NCBI GenBank assembly: GCA_029891345.1
Contig: CM057009.1
Coordinates: 89,079,416-89,143,415 of the forward strand
Direction: 5' to 3'
Length of the DNA stretch: 64,000 nt
Source: Dryococelus australis
Lineage: Eukaryota; Arthropoda; Insecta; Phasmatodea; Phasmatidae
This document shows, piece by piece, positions 12,740-25,540 of the stretch (positions are counted from its first letter, which is position 1; each line of letters begins with the position of its first letter). The notes beneath the pieces were generated by a model. The model was not told where the DNA came from and did no database searches. It worked only from the letters and a program-made list of their open reading frames with translations. A program made the position numbers and the translations under genes.

Positions 12740-13110
12740 ATATTGTTAAGCAAGTACCTGCATGTTTTTCTTCCGGGACGAATTTGTATTTGGGATTTCT
12801 CAGAGTGCTCCAATACCACGAAGATGAATTGCGAATATGAAGTGCCGTCTTTTGACCTCAACGGCCACGGATCCTCAAACTGCATCATCGCTAACTGGTT
12901 GTTCCATTTAATATTCTGCAATCGAATTCTCACCTATGTTCAAGGAATGCACGCTGGCATGAGATAATGGTCTGTACAAAGAGTCTTATTCGTGCGTTCA
13001 GTCTGCTGGAATCAGTCTTTCCATCAGTCGCAATCACATTCTTTCCATCGACCTCACAGCCCATAAAGATGCACAAGCGCACATCAATCCCAGTTTCAAT
13101 CCCAATCCTT
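12740..13110 (+). repeat. Dispersed repeat, copy 2
   Basis: The inverted counterpart of 2,446-2,850; both contain ATGAATTGCGAATATGAAGT and the ACTGCATCATCGCTAACTGG block. It ends near a CAC-rich stretch (13,130-13,160). Confidence 0.65.
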
Positions 13111-13192
13111 CGATCAATAATTAGCAATCATCACCACCACCACCGCCAACACCACAGGCACCGCTGCTGCATCAGGGGTCATGGGTCATTAT

Positions 13193-13275
13193 GGGTTAAT
13201 GTGGTCGGTGGGGTCGATGGGGTAAATGGGGTCGATGGGGTTGATGGTGTCGACGTGGTTAATGGGGTCAGTGTT
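13193..13275 (+). repeat. 9-bp minisatellite
   Basis: Roughly nine tandem variants of GTCGATGGG/GTAAATGGG/GTTGATGGT. Read as protein this gives runs of Val-Asp-Gly, but nothing suggests it is coding. Confidence 0.75.
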
Positions 13276-13679
13276 GTGAGAGGTCGGTCCGACAACAGGA
13301 GTCATTTGTCTATTTTAAGTGTGACCATGATTTATAGGTGAGCGAATCTCTTGTCTGGAAAAAAAACCTGTTGAAGATATAATTGCATGCTAATGTGATC
13401 AAGGAACTAGCATCTAAAGCCCGTCTACTTGCCTGTGTGTGATATCTCAATGTTAGCATGTGATTGGTTAGCTGCAATCGTGTGGTAACTTGGTGAATGG
13501 CTGGTCGGTGTCTGCACAATGTATTAATGGTGCAGTATGATTGATTCAAAGTCAATATGACGCCATAAAGCTTGCACACTTGTATATTACACGCAGTGGG
13601 TAAGTATGCCGAGGGGTCTAGTTTGACAGCAGTTGAGTGGAAAGTGGATTGTCTCGACTAGCTTCTGCCTCTTCACATA

Positions 13680-14165
13680 GTTTTTTTCCCGAGTTTTTGT
13701 TTTTAGGTCATTTAAGGTCTTGGTGTTAAGGTCAAGGCAGTCTGCATGTAATATGGTGGTGTAAGTCTGTAATGTATTATGCTTGTTGACTTTTAAGTAT
13801 TTTTCTAAGTATTTTTATTTCTACGATTATGGGGTCAAGGTCGAAGTAGTCGGTATCTGATATGGTGGAAGTAGTCTGTAATGTATTATGATTATTAACT
13901 TTTGTGTATTTTTTCTCGAGTTTTTATTTTCAATGTCATTCAAGGTCATGGGGTCAATGTCTAGGTAGCCTGTATCTTATATGGCAGTGGTAACCTGTAT
14001 CGTATTACGCTTGTTGACTTTTATGTATTATTTCTCGAATTTTTTATTTTCAAGGTCATGGGGCCAAGGTCGAGGTAGTCTGCATCTTATGTGGCAGCAG
14101 TAGTCTGTAATGTATTATGATTGTTGACTTATGTATTTTTTCTAGAGTTTTTTTTTCAAGGTCAC
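13680..14165 (+). repeat. Tandem array of ~108-118-bp units (about four copies)
   Basis: The unit begins with a TTTTTCTCGAGTTTTTATTTTC-like stretch, cut here to its general form. It contains an AAGGTCA-type box, then GTAGTCTGTAATGTATTATG, then TTGTTGACTTTTATGTATT. Starts fall at about 13,682, 13,800, 13,912, 14,029 and 14,137, the last copy being partial. The array feeds directly into the Polinton-terminus-like sequence at 14.17-15.23 kb and shares its AAGGTCA boxes, so it may be an internal subterminal array of that terminus. Confidence 0.75.
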
Positions 14166-15230
14166 AGGCAAATGTCAATTGCTATTGGGCATTGTCTTTC
14201 AAGATGGTGTATGGGTGATGTATAACAAGATGGTGGTCCCCTACCATGATGGCGGTCGCCTACCAAGATGGCGGTCGCCCACCAAGATGGCAGCCTCCAG
14301 TAATGTATAAACAAATGGCAAATGAAAAACAAATATGGCGGCATCCAGTAACATATAAACAAAGACGGCTGCCTCCAGTAGCATGTAAACAAATGTCGAA
14401 CGAAAAAATCAAGATGGCGGAATAATTATAAGTGAGGGGAGTGGGTGGGGCGGTGTCGGTCGTCTGCTGGATTATAACAGTGGTGAGTAATTGGTGGGTG
14501 CGGTGGGGAGGGGGACCTCAGGAAATGCAAGTTTTTTAATTAAATTTTTTATAAATTTTTTAAGGGAAAATTTTAGGGATAAAGGGAAATTCCGACGGGA
14601 AAAAGGGGGAAAGTGGCCGCCGTGGTTGAAGAGTTTTTAATTTAAAAAAATTTTAAATAAAAATAATTTTCTACAATTTTTTAATTTTTATAACAATTTT
14701 TAAATAAATTTTTTATCGTATTTTTTATACATTTTAAATCGATTTTTAGTATTTTCTGATTTTATTTTTATTTTTTTTATTTTTAAGGTCAAATATCAAG
14801 ATCAAAGGTTGTATGTTCTGCTCTCCGGACCCCTGGGTCACTAATCCCTGTCTACTTTCTGGCCCTGGGTCACCGATTCCTGACACCTGGGTCGCTGATA
14901 CCTGTCAGCATTTCTTGAAAAATATGGGTAATTTCTAAGGATCCTTCGATTATTTTTAAAACAATTTTAACAATTTTTAATAATATTTGATTACAATTTT
15001 TTTTCGGATTTAAAATTTTTTTTTAGAATTTTTTAGAATTTTTAAAAGTTTTTAAATGTTTTTTTTGAGGTCAAAGGTCCATCGGGTCAAGGTCAAAGTC
15101 AAAAGTCACATGGCTCGGGGGTGAAAGTTCAATGACATCCAAGATGGTGATCGGGTGACGTAACAAGATGGCAGCTCCCCTGGCTCCGGCTTCGATGCCC
15201 GATGCCCTTGTGCGTCAGTCGTCTGCTCCG
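14166..15230 (-). repeat. Polinton/Maverick-terminus-like sequence (right)
   Basis: Contains repeated CAAGATGGCGG/CAAGATGGTGG boxes, AACAAATGTC(G/A)AA, GGGTGGGGCGGTGTCGGTCG then TCTGCTGG, runs of AAGGGAAATT/GGGAAAA, CCTGGGTCAC boxes and AAGGTCAAAG boxes near 15,070-15,110. The same types of box, in the same general order, fill the verified termini of the provirus at 32.9-41.8 kb (for example 41,050-41,450). The detailed sequence differs, so this would be a different lineage. No capsid, integrase or ATPase sequence lies next to it. Confidence 0.45.
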
Positions 15231-17110
15231 TACTGCTTGCACAAATGAATAATAGGCTACGTAAATACAGGGAAACATATAGTAATTTTATGTTATTTAT
15301 CTTAAAGTTGAAAACGATAAAGAAAATTGGTTCCAAAAAAAGACAGTGACCATTAGCCGAAACTTGTATACACTACAAACCCACGTAGATATAACAACAG
15401 AAAATTGAAACTATTGAATAATCTATTTCTGCCTGTTCTTTACCGATGATATTTTAAAGAATATTTATTGAGACGAACAAACGCATAAAAAATAATATTG
15501 CAGAAAAAATGTTCAATATATTATAATGATGTTGAAAATATTGTATGAAAAATCGTAGGTAGTCAATTAGTGAGTAATTAACTCTTATTTGCTGTATCCT
15601 AGGATGCCTGTTAAGTAAATTTTAATTTATTTCCCAAGCATTATGTCTTGTGTTAAACAACGATACATATAAAAATATTTTAGTATTCAATTCAATTTTT
15701 CGTCATGCACATACTTAATTTAGCATCATAGTATGGATGGCATGTACTACTGCTATATTCCATAAGAGATTATGTGAGTAGTCGATACTAAAGTTGTGTA
15801 TTTAAGTAATATTTAGTTTCATACACATGGCGTTAAGGTGCTTTGAACGCACTCCCAATCAAATTTCATAATCTTCTGAAATGTTTAACAGCGACACATT
15901 TTTAACACACCTCCCACTAGATATATCCACAAAATCAGTCATACATTTTTGCGATGGTTTTTGTTTCAGGTACCGCACTATAACAAGCTCAGGTCACTTA
16001 AGATTTGGTCAGTTTTGTACGTTCGTATCTGTATAGCAATTTATGGAACCTTCCTGTCAAGAGTATTTCGTATCAAAGAATGTTTGCATGTAATCTGTGC
16101 TTTGTATGTTAAACTTTATTGCTTTGAAGCATGCCTGTTGCTGCCATACCACGTCTGCATGTTTTGACTAATTTGTTGCGTTTCATGGACATAGCTTTAT
16201 CAAGAGAAGTGTTTCATTGTAATTCATATTCCATTTGTGCTGTATACATATTTAAGTACTTTCTAAACTTCCCACTGTTGTATGGATAAAATTTTGTCTT
16301 TTAATAATCTAGACATGTAGGTTTTCCAGCAAATAATAACACCTTATGTAGTATAACCCAACCTTCAAACCATAGTACCAGAAAGAGCATTATAATGTTA
16401 TAACCACATTAGGAGACACGTCTTATTTTATACAGACAACCTAAATATTACTGTTTAAAGGTTCCTGTCGCAGTAGCCTGCAATTCCTATATGCCCTATT
16501 GTACTGTAATATAGTCACAGTAAGGTAAGTAATAAATAATTTACAAAAGTAAATATTCCAGAATACCCAAAAGTAGAAACAAATATCTGCCAGACTGAAT
16601 CTTCAGATATTTTACTAAAAACCACAATTTCTATCCTAACTGATGGCGGAACTATTAGATCCTTAAATTAACTAAGACAATTTGTAAGTATAACAAATAT
16701 AATTACGTTCTTCATTGAAATAACGAAACTGTTATTGAATTCGTTCAGTCGCAGTGAATTTAACTTAATGTAATATAATATTTAATGAATCATCATTGAA
16801 TCATGTCTGCAATTGTTTAAAAATCTACAATGCATTGATGAAAAATAATTTGGTAACATACTTATACAACTACCATTTTGGTAAAGCATGATAAAACGAA
16901 CTAAAAAGGCCATGCTTAGGTTTTAAGTGCTGCATTAAAATTAAGTTTTAGAGCAGCAGCGTACATTTGTTGGATTTCGTATGAATAAATTTTTAATTTT
17001 ATATGAAGATATTCCACAGCATACAAAAAGAATGTAACGATTTAAGAACATCAAAATCATGAAAAATTCCATTCCAAAGTGTATAATGAGCTGAGGGAAA
17101 GAAACAGGAA
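15231..17110. other. Non-coding AT-rich DNA
   Basis: No gene or shared repeat supported. A plus-strand open frame at 15,949-16,167 lacks recognisable features. Confidence 0.5.
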
Positions 17111-17129
17111 AAGTTTAGATTTTACATCC

Positions 17130-17335
17130 GCCTAGAAGGTAGCACTTAACATATAATTGAAAGTATAATCGGGAATGGATGGAAGTCTGAATGGGAGATA
17201 TACGATTCCGTGTGTGTTTTTTTTTTGGTGTTATTGTGAAGGAAATTTTTGGCCAACATAGCATTTTAAATTGGATACTATAGGGTGTCCCTGTCAAATT
17301 CGATCCAAATCCGTCGTCGAATAGTGTTGAATTAT
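17130..17335 (-). repeat. Dispersed repeat, copy 1 (inverted relative to 51.15 kb)
   Basis: The reverse complement of 17,240-17,330 (ACACTATTCGAC, GGATTTGGATCGAATTTGAC, TTTAAAATGCTATGTTGGCC) aligns with 51,155-51,235 over about 80 bp with scattered substitutions. Similarity fades towards 17,130. It probably derives from an unidentified transposable element. Confidence 0.5.
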
Positions 17336-17341
17336 AAACAT

Positions 17342-17342
17342 A

Positions 17343-17383
<41 letters not shown>

Positions 17384-17440
17384 TGTGTATGTATATGTAT
17401 ATATATATGTATGTGTATGTATATATATATATAACATATA
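17342..17440. repeat. (AC)n/(AT)n/(TATG)n microsatellite
   Basis: ACACAC passes into a perfect run of about 30 bases of AT, followed by TATGTATATG-type units. Confidence 0.9.
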
Positions 17441-17767
17441 TTTGTACATACATATAAAAATTAGAATAAATGTTTTACGTGTAAATCCAATAAGTGAACT
17501 GATGAACGTAAAATGGCAACATATTTTAAAAACACGTAATAAATATCTTTATGGATAATTTATATTGTGCCGCGATTCATCTCAGTGTAAACTTAAGCGC
17601 ATTTTTGCTGCGATTATTTTGTAAAATTAGGAGATTACTATTTTGTTGAACGTGCACAGTATTTCAGGTCGCGTACCTGGATGCACAACAAGTTATGGAG
17701 AGAGCCTGCACATAAAGACAACATAAGCTCGAGGTACGTGGGTACCGCTAGTGGTTGCATGTTAGTA

Positions 17768-18002
17768 TAGGCTGTTTACGGTAAAGTGAGCAATTTTGAT
17801 GTCGTAGGTTTTTACCGTTCAGCCAATTTTTTATCCTTTCACCATCTTTAAAATAAATATTGTCATGTTAGCAATAAACACGGCTTGTACATTCCACCAC
17901 ACTCGGAAGTAAACGTGAAATATTAAAATGGAATACATTTATTAACTATTTTTCCAAATAAGAGTGCTTTTTAAAACTGTTCACTTTAACTTGAAGAGCC
18001 TA
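17768..18002. mobile_element. MITE family 1, copy B (short variant)
   Basis: A 235-bp element with left end TAGGCTGTTTACGGTAAAG and inverted right end ACTTTAACTTGAAGAGCCTA, flanked by TA on both sides. The terminal repeats match the ~420-bp copies but the interior differs, so it is a derived or separate subfamily. Confidence 0.7.
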
Positions 18003-21000
18003 TACACGTATGACAAACTACATGAACGATGGAAGCTTAACAAATGGGTAGTAAAGGCTGCCAGAAGTGATAGAATTTTATTTCCAGCACCAAACCAACA
18101 GCAGTATTGCCGATGTAGTGTCTGCACGTATTTCATGGTGGCCTATGTGCAGGCGGTCACCGAATGTTGCGCCAGTACCGTTCGCCTTCGTGGTATGCAA
18201 CTTGTTCTACACGCTGGTACGTGAATTCGCAGATTCCCGGCGCTGTTTTGCTAACTTCAATTTCAATTTTAAAATACTAGATGAATTTTCCGAACATTAA
18301 GCTACTTGAATTTCGTGTTTATATTAGCCCATAGAAGCCGTAGTCCGAATTTCAATATGTTGATTAAAAACACCTTTGATATACGCACACTGGTATTATA
18401 GAAATATTTTATGTATGCATGCATGCGAATGAGTGTCTCTGATGTGTATCATGAAACGAAAACGTTTTGAGAACTCTTGCTATATCACTCAGTAGCCAGT
18501 GTGTATCACCGACTCAAAAATCCACATGTCCTTTCTTGTGATCATCAAATAAAATTTCTGAAAAGTTCTGAGATTTTCACTTTCCTGTTTATAAACCATA
18601 CTCTGGTAAAAGATTTTTCCTTCAAACTAAATACTTGTAAATACTGCCATTTGCCATGCATAAGGTTATATATTAATATTTAAAGAGAAATGGTTTAATA
18701 TTTATCCACGTAATTCTTTGATATTTCACATACATAACATTTTTTTTACAAGTGAGCAGTTAAGAAAGACGGATATCATTCTAATGAAGTGACAGAGCAG
18801 GAAAATCAGTTCTGTAATGTCTTCAGTATTGTGTTGTTGACAGGCACATCTTATGCTAAATAATGTAAGACACTAAGTGCGATATTTATGTATGTATCTA
18901 GTGTCCGTTTGAGCGTATCTGGTTGTACAGAGGTGGCTAGTCTGACTCGGGTCCGAGAAATGGTGGGTTTGGTCCCGGCCCGTTGTATTGTAGCTTGCCA
19001 TCTACATTCTCGCTTATGCCAGCGCAGTGTTATTATATTATCGACACCTATTGGTAAAATGCGCTTTTTATTCCCATGGCAGTTTTGGAAACAAACATTA
19101 TATTGCTTTTGCAAACACAAAGTATTACAATTCGGGAAAATAATTTCTAAATGCTTATGAATGTGGGAAGCCATCATGGCTTGAACGTCCACAGAAAAAT
19201 ATCGTGACGCAATGTCATATCCAAGATCACCAATCCCTTTAGTTTACTTTGGCTGTAATTCAGTATAGCTATTTTGACATTTTTGAAGTGGTGGGCACAG
19301 AAAGTTATATTTAAATAACACAAATCTCAAATGCTGTACTGCGCTAAATTGCAAAAGTGCAATTTTATGATACTATTGGTATATTTGTAACACTCCCACC
19401 AAAACAGTTCAGTAGGTTTAAAACGTGTGAATCACTGAAGTTATGATGATGATTTGAAAAGGTTTGTGAGTGGGCGGGTGCAAACCTAATTACTTTTTCA
19501 CACAAGTTAATTTTAAATTTTTTTTCATGCAATGAGTGACATTAAACAAATGTGGTACGTTAATATGGATACGTGAATTGTGGTACTTCTTTTAAAACAA
19601 TAGTTTTGTAATGGAAGGAGCTTGACCAAACACACGGATATTGTCTAGCAGTAGTTCTTTTGCGCGTTAAAAATATTCATTTCGCCCAGCTGCTCGCAAA
19701 TACCCTAAACACATCATTTCATACATGTCCCATTAAAAATTCTACAAAATTTTGAAACAAGTAGTTCCCGATGAAAATATTTAGCTTATTTTCTCTAAAC
19801 AACTACGCAAGTGTTTTTTTACTAGGTTTTCGTAGCTTTGAGGGATTTTACACAGGAATTACTTTAACACACAGATATTGATTTAATAATATTAAGTGAA
19901 TACGGATATGTAGCAAAACGGGAATATTTTCATTTAAAAAAATCTATTGATTTATAGATATTATAGATTTGGTAATGTAGAGCTTTTTGATGCTTTATGT
20001 TGTGGGATGCAGTTTATAGTACTTATATATGACACTGAAGTATAACTTTTCAGGTGATATCCGTCAGTAATGTGTAGTTAATGTCTACTGTGTATTTAAT
20101 GCCACCCTTCTAATTTGGGTACGAATTAGATAAATTGTTACGTATATAGCATATTTAATACAAATTATAAGGAGGTGAAAATTAAAAAATGTTTCTTGTC
20201 CATTTAAATTCCTGTTTTTATTCCATCTGTTATAGAACTATTTTTACGTCAAATTCGATTAAAACTATTACGGTAGTTCTATAAATATATTAGAAATACT
20301 GTGTATTCCACGTTAACTATCATATAAAATAGCGGATAAAAGAAGCAACAAATTCGTGCATTAAAAGTTACCTAGGTACGCAGTATGGCAGTTTGGTTGA
20401 AATCGTTGTCATGCTTCAGTAACTATAGTCTACTGATTTAATTTAAAATTCACGAAGCCGCCATTTTTAAATGTGCCATCTAACTACAAGAATGAGAGTA
20501 AGTTTAACTGAACAACTTGCCGATCACTTATGTGCCAAATTTGACTATAATCGGTCGAGTTTTTACCTTTATATCACATAAGATTTGTTTTTTTTTTTTT
20601 TATGTGACGCTGTCTTATAGAAGAGCATACCAGAGCGACTGTAAAATTTTTACTAAAACTGCAGGTCAAAACTTGTTGTTGTTCTCCGCCATGCCAGATG
20701 GGGAAATTAATTGCTAGGAACGGCGAAGGAAACGAAATAACGACATCCAGTAATAAATATGACAACCATACATTCTCGTATTCTTAAAAGGCACAACAAC
20801 GCGTATGTAATGCACTCTTTACGCTAGAAGCAAAAACGTGCGCAAAGGATATAAATATATTTGATGAAATTGTGCAGTATTGCCATAAATATGCAAACAC
20901 GATTGATTTTAGATTTGCTCAGAGTAGAAATCTTTATAGTATATTTAATGAAACAATGTATCGAATTTCCTGTCTAGCTTTTGAAATATGCTAATGGGCC

Positions 21001-21299
21001 ACATATCTGGCGTTGAAAGAAAATTTTACATGAACCTTTTGAACTTGTTGTCAGATCACGCTAATATCCACGAATGTGTAATCTATAATACAGTAAATTA
21101 AATATAACTCATTACGCGAAGTATAGAATAAATTGCGCAGGTATCTGGAACAAGTTAATACATATCAAAATGATGCCTTGCTATATCAAATGTCAGTAAC
21201 GTTTGTCTCATTCTCTTACATATTATTCGCTAATTAATAACTGAGCAGAGTGTGTTATTACAATAGTGAGAACAAAATACCAAATAATATGCTGTTTTA
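18003..21299. other. Non-coding AT-rich DNA
   Basis: No gene supported. Around 18,930-18,990 a tRNA-promoter-like pair (GGTGGCTAGTCTGACTCGG and GGTTTGGTCCC) could mark an old SINE, but its body was not recognised. Several runs of T or A longer than 8 bases are present. Confidence 0.4.
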
Positions 21300-21547
21300 C
21301 TGAGTCAGGTGCGCCGCGATGTGTTTGAAGTCCCCGCTTCCACCTTTCGCCGCCTTGACGCTCGGGCAGTGTCATTTCTCCAAGCAACTCCTCCACGCCT
21401 TGTCTCCCCGCCTTCCATTCTCTTCACGCGTGAACTTCTGTTACAGGCGTGTAGTCACCTTCTGATATTTAGTTGGTAGTGTGTTGTGTGTGTGTGTGTG
21501 TCTCCATCTCAGAGCAGGCTGAGATCACCAGTGTTCCTCGTTACTTT
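21300..21547 (+). promoter_or_regulatory. Candidate 5' exon with splice donor
   Basis: A GC-rich island of about 250 bp in otherwise AT-rich DNA, with a short GT microsatellite at about 21,480-21,500. It ends at GTAAGT (21,548-21,553), a strong splice-donor sequence. No clear coding frame is visible, so if real it is an untranslated first exon. An unrelated GC-rich repeat cannot be excluded. Confidence 0.25.
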
Positions 21548-24500
21548 GTAAGTATCCTTCGTTCCAAATTTGTTTAAGGCCGCCTGTCGTTTAAATTTCT
21601 GTGTGGCAAAATGGTTTAGGTATTAAATTTAGGAGTTCTAATTTTGTGTTTGGCACACGACCTTCTGCCATGGGGCAATAACAGTTATAGTCTATTCGCG
21701 TTTTCTTTACACTTTTTTTCAATCGAACCATGGAAAAATCACCCCATGCGTGACATGTTTAGTTATTTCCCTAAATAAGCCATGTATACCTAGTGTTTCA
21801 TACATTTGTTAACGTAGAAGGATCTTAAATTTCGTTAAATTGAAGACTAACCTATATTTTATTTATAAATGTTAGTATTTCATTTAACATAAATATGAAT
21901 AAAAATAGTGCTAAACATGTGTGTTGGTAGCGCCTATTAAGAAATACTTCGCATGCAAAATGTTTTAACAACTGAGTGTGCACGAATTCTATGCGTTGTC
22001 CTTTGGCGTAACTTTCCAGACTTAGTTAGGCTTAGTTTGCACGAGGCAGAGGAATATCCTGGAAGCAGAACTTTAGCAGGGCTTTAGAAAAGTGTGAATT
22101 AGCCGCGCACGGACTATATTGAGCATCCCGCACAGGCAAGTTGGGCCGTAAGCCATTGCACTTATTGCTTGTGATAGAAAGTTAGAATTTGAAGATGCCA
22201 CTCGAATTTTATTCTTTGAAGTAGCTTGAACTCGCCGTGATTTCAGATGTAGCATCTCGCTTCACCGCGTGAGCATTTGACATGTCACATTTAAATTAAC
22301 TTTTCTCTTGGTGAGCACCATTCAGGGTTTGCAACGATGAGATTCGATACATTTATTTGCTGATCCAAACACTGAATGGGGTTGTTATTATGGTTCTGAC
22401 GTCAACTCGCAATCGTTTACTTGCCTCATTTGATGTGGACATCGAGGTCGGTACATTTAAATCGTGTGGTTTTATGAACTAGTTAATACACAATATTTGA
22501 AAAAAAATTGACAGTGTGAATAGTATTTATTTAGTATGAGTATGTGGTACTCTTGAAAAGAATGTGTTTTTCGGACAAGGAATTTAAGATGCAGCAGTTA
22601 TGTTAAAATTACCGTGATTATATCTTCCATAAAAAACTTTTATAAAATGTGTAAAATATTTTTCATTATAGATTGTTCGAAAGGGTATTAATGTGCTTAT
22701 GATTAGATAAACAAAATAATCGAGCGGGAAAGTAATGCAAGATAACAAAAAACGCAAGGAGAAAATTCATCATCATTTCATTAAAATGAAAACAATTTTG
22801 TTTTACTATCCAAATGGAAAATGAAGCCGAAAGAAAAACAATGAATTATTACTCCAATTTTGCTGTAAATGGAAGAGAAGACAACGTATTCAATTCCTCT
22901 GTTTGTATTAACACGATGAAATTTTGAATTTTAATACTATTTTATGAATCTTTCATCGGAAAGAACCATTTACCTCCACTAGTGTGTTATGAATATGTAT
23001 CCTTTGGTTGCACCTAAGTAAAATTATGTGGATTTATATACAGAGCACACCATTCTGGGATTTCCAAAAACGTATATTAAGCATCCAATTTTTCTGGGTA
23101 ATGAATAAGTAGATATGTCTTTGAATTCATGGATGGTGTCTTGTTCCTGAAGATTCAGAAGTTTATGATAACTGTAGCACTGACATCAGTATTAATATAG
23201 GAACAAGCTGAAAGGTAAATAGATATAAAATAAAACTGAAAAGCTGGGAAAGATTGACGAATAGTGGGTAGCGAGTAAGCATGAAAATTAAAGTTTGTAA
23301 GAGCATGTTTGTAACATAATCTCATCTCAATCTTTGACGATCGCCATTTATATTCTGATTTGTATCGTTGTAAAAATTTTTTTCTTCTTCTATGGTACTT
23401 CCATAAGATACATGGCACTTTGTTACGGATTTTGTCGCCAGGAATTGAAGCTGGGCTTTGAAAAGATAGAAAATCCGTGGAATCGTATGTCTGAAATGTT
23501 GAAGTGTAGAGATATTATTGATGTGATATCGTAGAGTGCGAATATTGTACACTTACGTCGGTGCATATTGTTTCAGTAAAATATTTGCTCTGGATTTATA
23601 TTAGACATCAGGACGGCAGTTTAAGTATAAAAACAAATGTTAGAATCCATGTTAACAATGTTTTCTTGGTGAACTGCTAAACTGTAGGTAGTGATTACAA
23701 AGTTAACTTTTATTTTGTAATCTTTAACAAAAGTCTGTCAATATTGAATCATTTAATGTTTGCTACAAACGCACCTGCATAGCGACTTCAAATCCAAGTG
23801 TTTGTGCTGCCACAATTAAATTTTTTGATTTAATATACGTAAATTTTATTGTTGTACATTTCAGATGAAGCAAAAATACAGCACATAAGGTAAACCCCCA
23901 ATATAAGACAACTCCATTAAGGAAGTAGCCTACCTGGCGTTTGACTTGTGTAGTAGCATGTTTGAGTAACGCATTTTATTACAATACTATTTGACGTTTG
24001 CCTAACATGTTTATCTAAGAAATGAAAATAATATCTCAGACGAGATATGAACTGTATTTTCAAGAAAACGCGCATGATATAGGTATTATTTTGGAGCTTT
24101 ACAGAAAGACAGATTAAATTACAGATATAAAATAACTTTGTCCAACAAGTACGTGTTAACAACTCACTATAATTTGTTAATTCAGCTATTGTGTTGTTGC
24201 TCCTAACATCTGCATTCATTTCTTTGAACCAAATAAATTATTTGAAAAGAATTGGTTTAGTCAAATAATTATTTGGTTATTCTCACATCATATCTATGTA
24301 TTAATACACACAACTATTTTACAAGTACGTATAATCTACTAATCGGTTTGGTTTTGTAAACACCGTAAATATCTTGGCAGAGTCAAATAAATAATTCGTT
24401 TGAAATGGATAAGTATTTGGTTACCTTGAACAATCTTATTTTTATTAATACAGGATTTGTTTCCGCAACTCTAGATTTTGTCCATAATATTCGTGACAGG

Positions 24501-24855
24501 ATAATAGCAGCGTTTGTACATTTCTTGATTCGTATAAATATTATATGCAATCACATTAAAACATGTTCGACATAAACAAAATATAAAGCTGTAAAATTCA
24601 AAATATTGATCTAAGTACATGTCCTATATTAGAAAATTATACATGTTAAGCATTCTTCCTCCATTATATCTGAGGTTGTTAAGGCGCTACTCCGTGTTCG
24701 GGCGCAGAAATTCCTAGTTCAAAACTCAGTTGTGCTTACACATTTGCTTATGATAAGCGAAACTATTTCACGTACGCAAAGACATACAAATATTTTGTTG
24801 CACAAAACATATCTTACATGTTTGTGGCAACCAAAATATGGTCGGAAGGTAGGTA
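21548..24855. other. Non-coding AT-rich DNA
   Basis: No gene supported. At about 24,665-24,725 a short stretch (TTGTTAAGGCGCTACTCCG, then CTAGTTCAAAACTC) resembles a decayed tRNA-type promoter. Intronic sequence is possible if the 21.5-kb exon is real. Confidence 0.4.
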
Positions 24856-24859
24856 ATTG

Positions 24860-25102
24860 GGCTTAACGTCTCGTCGACAGCGAGGTTATTAGAGGCGGTG
24901 CAATTTGCACAAGGAAGAGGGATTGCGGAAGAATTGGGAAGGAATCGGCCATAGCCCTTGTCATGGACTCATCCCAGCATTCGTCTGGAGTGATTTGGGA
25001 AAACCATGGAAAACCGAAATCAGAAAGTCCGGGCCGAGAATCGAACCCGTGTCCTCCATGATGCGAGTCCAATAAAATACCACTGCGCCACCTCGCTCGG
25101 TC
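24860..25102 (-). mobile_element. tRNA-derived SINE
   Basis: On the minus strand it begins with a tRNA-like head: A box GGTGGCGCAGTGG and B box GGGTTCGATTC, spaced as in RNA polymerase III promoters. A ~170-bp body follows, including GGTTTTCCATGGTTTTCCC. The same body, decayed, appears at 45.84-45.98 kb. There is no poly-A tail. Confidence 0.75.
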
Positions 25103-25419
25103 CAAAACATGGAAGAAAATAATTGGGTTTCATCAACAAAATATATTGCCCCTATACAAACAATAAATTTGATTGCACTAGGCAAACTTGGTTTTATACA
25201 ACAAAACATTTTTCTCAGTGCAAAATTGTTAAAATTGGCTTTATTTCAGACTGCTCTATCTTAAAACATACTAACCTTAAATTAACGAAACTACAGCACT
25301 ATGAAGGGCTTAATTGAACCTTGCTACAGACTTCCCCCAGTAAAATGACAGTCTCCGCTGAAAGTCTCATAGGTACAGGCAGCACGAAGAGAACACTTCA
25401 CTCTTGTTGAGAGACTTAC

Positions 25420-25540
25420 GCGTAGAGGCGACGGCGTACTTGATGTGCATGTCAGTTTAGCCCTTACCGTTCCCGTACTTCACAGCCTCAGAAGCGGAAA
25501 TATCTCCAGGTAGGCGTGGAGTGGAGACATTTGGGCGGCC
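25420..25540 (-). promoter_or_regulatory. Weak candidate 5' exon with splice donor
   Basis: On the minus strand an ATG at 25,450 is followed by about ten codons (MHIKYAVAST) and then GTAAGT (25,419-25,414). GC content is higher than in the surroundings. This may be chance. Confidence 0.2.

Noticed and set aside
24671-24725. tRNA gene candidate
   Set aside because: Only A- and B-box-like stretches; no acceptor stem or terminator, so at best a decayed SINE head.
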